The notes beneath the pieces are model-generated. The model worked only from the letters and a program-made list of their open reading frames with translations. It did no database searches and was not told the origin of the DNA. Source: Cephalotus follicularis (Eukaryota; Streptophyta; Magnoliopsida; Oxalidales; Cephalotaceae). From it: 64,000 nt of DNA. Location: NCBI GenBank assembly GCA_001972305.1, contig BDDD01000174.1:492331-556330 (forward strand), read 5' to 3'. A program made the translations under genes and the position numbers. Below, in pieces: positions 59,253 through 64,000 of this stretch. Position 1 is the stretch's first letter; every line of letters begins with the position of its first letter.

Positions 59253-60726
59253 GCCGTTGTCTCATGTTTAGTGTATCTTGACAGAAAAGATACCTCAAAC
59301 TCTTGTGGTCAGTGAAAATCTCAAACTGTGCCCCATATAAGTAATGTCTCCACTTCTGAAGAGCAAAGATAATCGTGGCCAATTCAAGATCATGCGTCGG
59401 ATAGTTCTCTTCATACGGCTTGAGCTTCCGCGAAGCATAATTGATCACTCTACCTCGTTGCATTAACACGCAACCTAACCCATTACCCGAAGCATCACTA
59501 TAGACTGTGAAGCCCTCGTTACCCTCAGGTAACGCCAAAACAGGAGCAGAAACCAACCGATCATTCAGATCACAAAAACTGCCTTCACATCCATCATCCC
59601 AGATAAACAAGGTCTTCTTATGGGTTAGTCTTGTCAAAGGTGTAGCTATTCTCGAGAAGTTCTGAATGAACCTCCGATAATAACCTGCCAAACAAAGAAA
59701 ACTGTGCACCTCAGTTACATTGCTTGGTTGCGGCCAATCTCGCACCACTTCTGTCTTTGATGGATCCACCGCCAAACCCTCTCCAGATACAATGTGACCA
59801 AGAAAGATCACATGATCGAGCCAGAACTCACACTTGCCAAACTTGGCATACAACCGACGCTCTCTGAGAATCTGCAAAACCAATCTCAGATGATAGGCGT
59901 GTTCCTCTTCACTCCTTGAGTACACCAGTATGTCATCGATAAACACTACTACCAATTGATCCAGGTACGGTCGAAACACATCGTTTATCAGTGACATAAA
60001 CGCTGCCGGTGCATTGGTGACACCGAACGGCATTACGAAGAACTCATAATGACCATACCTAGTCCGGAAGGTAGTCTTCTCTATATATCCTTCCTTCACT
60101 CTCAGCTGGTGATAACCCGACTTCAGATCGAGTTTGGAGAACACCCTTGACCCCTGTAACTGGTCAAACAAATCTTCAATATGTGGAAGAGGATACTCAT
60201 TCTTGATAGTAGCCTTATTGAAAATCCTGTAGTCGATGCAAAGCCTTATCGACCCATCCTTCTTTTTCACAAACAACACTGGCGCGCCCCATGGAGAAAC
60301 ACTGGGTCGTACAAAACCCTTATCAATCAGGTCTTGTAGCTGTAACTTCAGTTCTCTCAACTCCGTAGGAGCCATCCGGTAAGGCGCCTTAGAGATAGGA
60401 GCCGTACCCGGTACTAGGTCAATCACAAACTCCATGCTCCTCCTCAGTGGTAAAGACACCAAGTCTCCAGGAAACACATCTGGAAATTCATTCACAACCG
60501 GAACCTCCTCCAGGTGCGCCAGAAACCCCTCACATCCTTTGTCCTGGTACCTCGATGCCCGAATGAAAGATATAATCGACGTCGAGAACCCTTTGTCTCC
60601 CTTGAACTGTACAGTAGTTCCATCTGGTAAGCAAAAATCCACAGTCTTGTTATAACAGTCCATGCATGCACGGTAAGCTGACAACCGGTCCATACCCAAG
60701 ATGACATCAAAATCATGTATGGGCAA
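59253..60726 (-). pseudogene. Chromovirus protease end, RT and RNase H
   Basis: Right to left: [108 protein letters not shown] (RT catalytic motif), [22 protein letters not shown], then RNase [35 protein letters not shown] and [13 protein letters not shown] long open stretch; the element as a whole is broken. Confidence 0.9.
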
Positions 60727-62087
60727 TGTAACGCCCGAAATTTTATAAATGATTATTTTAATATTGGCACAGTGTATGGCAGTATTGAGTCGATGGAGCC
60801 CGAATTGGTAAAAAAGCATCGCGTATTGGAGCCGCAAATCATAAGGACCAAAATGACTAATAAAGCCCATTTTTAATGCGCGACAATAAGGCCCTATGTT
60901 CGCATTTTTATTGCGATTATTTTGGTACCCGTTTGGATAATTAATATTGCCATTTGTGGATTAAAAGGGACCCAGGCCTTTGTATTTTGACCAGTAAATA
61001 CCAAGAAGGGAAGCAAAAATTGAAGAAAGGACAAAGAAATGGCACACGGGCGCATAAGGCACCCGTGCAAAGAAAAGAAGCAGGAGACGCATTGAGAGAA
61101 AGAGACATCGGGAGAGAGACCAGTGGGAGAGAAAGGGAGAGAGTGAGAGCTTGGCGCCGGAGAAGACGACGACGCCGGACCAGGAGCTCACCGGTCAGAA
61201 CCTCCACCCCGACGGTATGCCTCCTTTCTTCTTCTTCTCTTTTCTTCTCTTTTCTGCTCATTTTCTTCTCCCCGACGCCATCACCGTCGTCTGTTACTGA
61301 GCGTTCCACTGCCAATAATCATCGCGGGTGGGTCCGGTCTTCACCTAGGAGGCTGACTACACCTATTTCAGTGACCGATTGGGCGCCATATGGCCGAAAA
61401 CGGCCGAATTTGAACTGACGAGTTGACTTAGTAGACCCAACTCACTGCCGCCTTTGATCGCGCTTTTGGCGCTGAGTCTCGGCGAGTTAAGGGCATAGAT
61501 GTGTTGATATGATGATTGTGATGCGTTTTATGGTAGTGGTCGAAGCTGTAGTTGACCGGCGAGTCAACTCAGTGAGTTGAACTCACTGGCCGGCCGTGAC
61601 AGCGTGTTTCACGGCGAGTCTCTGACAGTGATGCGTAGAATTGATGATTGTGTGGAGATTTTGGGTGGTGACCGAAGCTTTGGTTGACCGAAAAGTTGAC
61701 TCAGTGAGTTGACTCACTGCCGACCGTGACAGCGCGTTTCACGATGAGTCACGGTGAGCCTCTGATGGTTTTGAACATATCGTCCAATGTGGAACCTGTT
61801 TTTGGGTTTCACCAGAGCTAAATGAGTTGGCCAGAAACTGGCCGAAGCTTCGATGACGGCTGTTCTTGGTTTCCGTGCATAGAGTGTAACACAAATGTGT
61901 TGTGCATACAGGATAAAGGAAACGTTCAAGGATAAGCGAAACAATCAAGGATAGAGGATTTTCGAGCTTAATGAGCTTAGTTGCTACGCGGTAGGTTATA
62001 CTAACTCTTGCATTACATTCATGCATTCTAAATAATTATATGGATTGATGTGTACGAATTGTATTTGTGTGGATGCATGATTGTGTA

Positions 62088-62109
62088 TGTATATATATAT
62101 ATATATATA
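62088..62109. repeat. (TA)n microsatellite
   Basis: TATATA run. Confidence 0.85.
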
Positions 62110-62284
62110 CGAGCATACGGATGGATATATATACTGCATATGGCATATGATATAAGGGTTCGACGTTGAATTAAGAGAAGATGAATTATTGCATTCTCTC
62201 AATTCACGGGCTATGGGATGAATCTTAAAATGTGCTTTGAACTGTTTTGGACATAGTTCCATTGATTTACGAACTCTTTCGCAA

Positions 62285-62560
62285 ACTACATTTTCTATGA
62301 AAACCTTCGACACCTTATGCTTTCAAAACTAAACCCGTCGACGCTTTCATTTCTTAAACTGAGTAGTCGATGTTTTATACTTATGCTTTCTAAAACCGTC
62401 GACACTTTTATGTGTTAAACTTACAGTCGACGCTTTTATGAGTTAAACCAAACAGTCAACGCCTTATGCTCTAAAACAAACTATTGACACTTTATACTTG
62501 TGCTTTTTAAAACTGTTGACGCCCGGGGCTAAGCATCGACGCTTAGTGCCCTATTCAGCC
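62285..62560. repeat. GTCGACGCTT-type motif array
   Basis: About nine words: CCGTCGACGCTTTC, AGTCGATGTTTTA, CCGTCGACACTTTTA, AGTCGACGCTTTTA, AGTCAACGCC, TATTGACACTTTA, TGTTGACGCCC, GCATCGACGCTTA. Confidence 0.8.
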
Positions 62561-63230
62561 CAAACACACTGTTTTACATGGTTTTCCATCCAAAATGATT
62601 TTATCTTTAACCGGATTCCATAGAAAGCCTTCCTAAGGCTTTGTAACCTATGGAAATCCTTATGTATCACTTTTGATTTCTAAATCGATGTTCAAGTGAA
62701 GTTTTAAGGAAAGTACTCAATAAAAGAGTTTCACGCAAATGGTTTCTAAATGGTTTTCAAAATGGTCAGGTAGTTCCATTGGGATATCGAGACGCGGATA
62801 TCTTATTTGGACTTCCTTTCCATTGTTTTATGGATTTCAAAATGATCAGGTACTTCCATTGGGACATCTGGGTACGGATACTCCCATTTGGACTCCCTTT
62901 CCATTCATTATAACTTTGATAGGGACCAACCAAATGATATATGAAAAATTGATTACAAAATGGATTACGAACACGAAATGGCCATTGGATATGAAAAATG
63001 ACTTATGATTACGAAATGATCTTCATATCATCAGGATCCTATGAGATCCTTTATTAAATGGTCCCTATCCTTTAATTGAATATATGTTATGGGTTACGAG
63101 TATTACAAGGTACGACTATGATATATATTATTGTTTGAGACCTATGAGATAACCCATCCATAACCTACGTTTCCGTTGCGAGGATTATGGGTGTTCGATC
63201 ACATCATCATTGGAGGTTCCTGGCACCTAT

Positions 63231-63370
63231 GGGTTCTGACCGTTTTTACGGCTTTACCACTATACTAAGGGTTCTGACCGTTTTTACGGCTTTACCACTA
63301 TACTACGGGTTCTGACCGTTTTTATGGCTTTACCGCTATAGTTACGGGCTCTGACCGTTTTTACGACTTA
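63231..63370. repeat. Three and a half 39-bp tandem units
   Basis: Units start GGGTTCTGACCG near 63231, 63270, 63308 and 63347. Located 2.50-2.64 kb from the LTR start. Confidence 0.9.
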
Positions 63371-64000
63371 GCCTTGATGTGATCAACGTTATCTCTTCCC
63401 CACTTGGCTACGACCTCAAAAGGGTAGGTAGTCGGTGGTAGTGCTATCTCGGGCTGGAGGGGCAGAGTAGTACTCAGACCTATGGATTGGTTGTCCCTAT
63501 GATTGATATGGATTATTATATGGATTGTCTGCAGGCCTATGGCCTTTATGTGATTAGGACCAGCCTAGTATACCACTGCTTAGGGACAGTTGGTATATTG
63601 ACGCTGTCCGTAATTGTCATTTATGCACATGACATGCCATACATATATATTATATTGTTGCATGCATATCACCATTATGCTGATGCACTACATGACATAC
63701 ATTGATATACTGTTGCACACATAAACCATTATACTGTTGCATGCAGAGCATAGTATACCTAGACGACATTATGTCGCTAACGCATTTCCCCTGTGTGCGG
63801 AATGGGTCAGGCTTAGGCACAAGTGATGGATTGCAACGAGGTAAGCTGAGAAGGACAGGTTTTCTATAACAGATTTTGTTAGCCAATTTTATATGGAGTT
63901 GCTTGTATATGGATTTACTTATATGAATTGTATTAAATGAGACAGGCTGAGACGGATGGATTCTTTATAACTAATTTTGATTTGCCCTATTGTACATGAT

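Larger units (their letters stand above)
51798..60726 (-). mobile_element. Tekay/Del-type chromovirus, minus strand
   Basis: Reads right to left: protease end and RT/RNase H (60726-59253), RNase H end, integrase and chromodomain (55856-54200), purine tract (54192-54180), 3' LTR (54179-51798). Interrupted by a solo LTR (55857-59252) and, at its upstream side, by an LTR starting at 60727. Same family as the + strand element at 3212 by LTR start, donor-site context and RT sequence. Broken in several places. Confidence 0.88.
60727..64000 (+). mobile_element. Gypsy-type LTR, leaves the window
   Basis: Starts TGTAACGCCCGAAATTTTA inside the minus chromovirus; same family as the solo LTR at 55857-59252, and about 3.27 kb is visible. 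Contains a GA-rich leader (61080-61145), donor-like GACG|GTATGC at 61215, TGAGTTGA palindromes (61563-61710), a GTCGACGCTT array (62285-62560), a 39-bp tandem repeat (63231-63370), and a decayed hairpin candidate near 63780-63815. Whether an internal region follows cannot be seen. Confidence 0.8.

Overview
The window is angiosperm-type plant nuclear DNA made almost entirely of nested LTR retrotransposons. I could not support a host protein gene, rRNA, tRNA or CRISPR array. The evidence for a plant is the mix of element types: Sirevirus-type Copia elements, Tekay/Del-type chromoviruses with a chromodomain, a further Copia element, an Athila-like solo LTR, and primer-binding sites matching initiator Met-tRNA. 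The species cannot be named from this. All elements are treated as fossils.

The layout is a stack of insertions. Level 0 is an old Sirevirus fossil (1-3211, + strand). Level 1 is a + strand chromovirus: LTR 3212-5760, gag pieces 5871-5986 and 9875-10567, gag/protease piece 32205-32876, RT piece 45779-46614. Level 2 elements sit in that chromovirus: a long solo LTR (5987-9869, target duplication TAGAG); a Copia element with both LTRs (10568-32204, CCATA/CCGTA); a Sirevirus with both LTRs (32877-45778, perfect ATCTT); and a minus-strand LTR (46615-51797). Level 3 elements sit in those: an LTR plus a minus-strand Sirevirus inside the Copia (15479-25755); an Athila-like solo LTR in its 3' LTR (29568-30619, perfect GTACT); a solo LTR in the third ORF of the Sirevirus (40088-43726, perfect CAAAA); a solo LTR at 48961-51311; and a minus-strand chromovirus (51798-60726). 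Level 4 elements sit in that last chromovirus: a solo LTR (55857-59252, perfect GCCGT) and an LTR that leaves the window (60727-64000).

Three patterns go beyond ordinary annotation. (1) LTRs of unrelated families (Copia and gypsy) carry arrays of short CpG-containing, often palindromic words: GCGTCGACGC, GACATCGACGTC, CAGTCGACTG/CAGCCGGCTG, TCCTCGG, and GTTGACTCA-G-TGAGTCAAC. Each family has its own flavour. In three related chromovirus LTRs the arrays occupy the same two slots but use different words. (2) Eight LTRs carry, in most cases 300-380 nt before their 3' end, a small hairpin with changing but complementary arms (TTAGCC/GGCTAA, TTAGT/ACTAA, TAGTC/GACTA, TGAGCT/AGCTCA, TGACCCATT/AATGGGTCA). 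It is followed by a CAG that looks like an intron 3' end, and most have a GTAAG/GTAGG/GTGAG donor-like site 1-2.5 kb upstream. This suggests a leader intron inside the LTR. (3) Both Sireviruses have a third ORF that diverges faster than pol. It lies behind a spacer that repeats the LTR's own motif flavour, as would be expected of an element-encoded factor and its binding sites. These are hypotheses from reading; nothing was computed.
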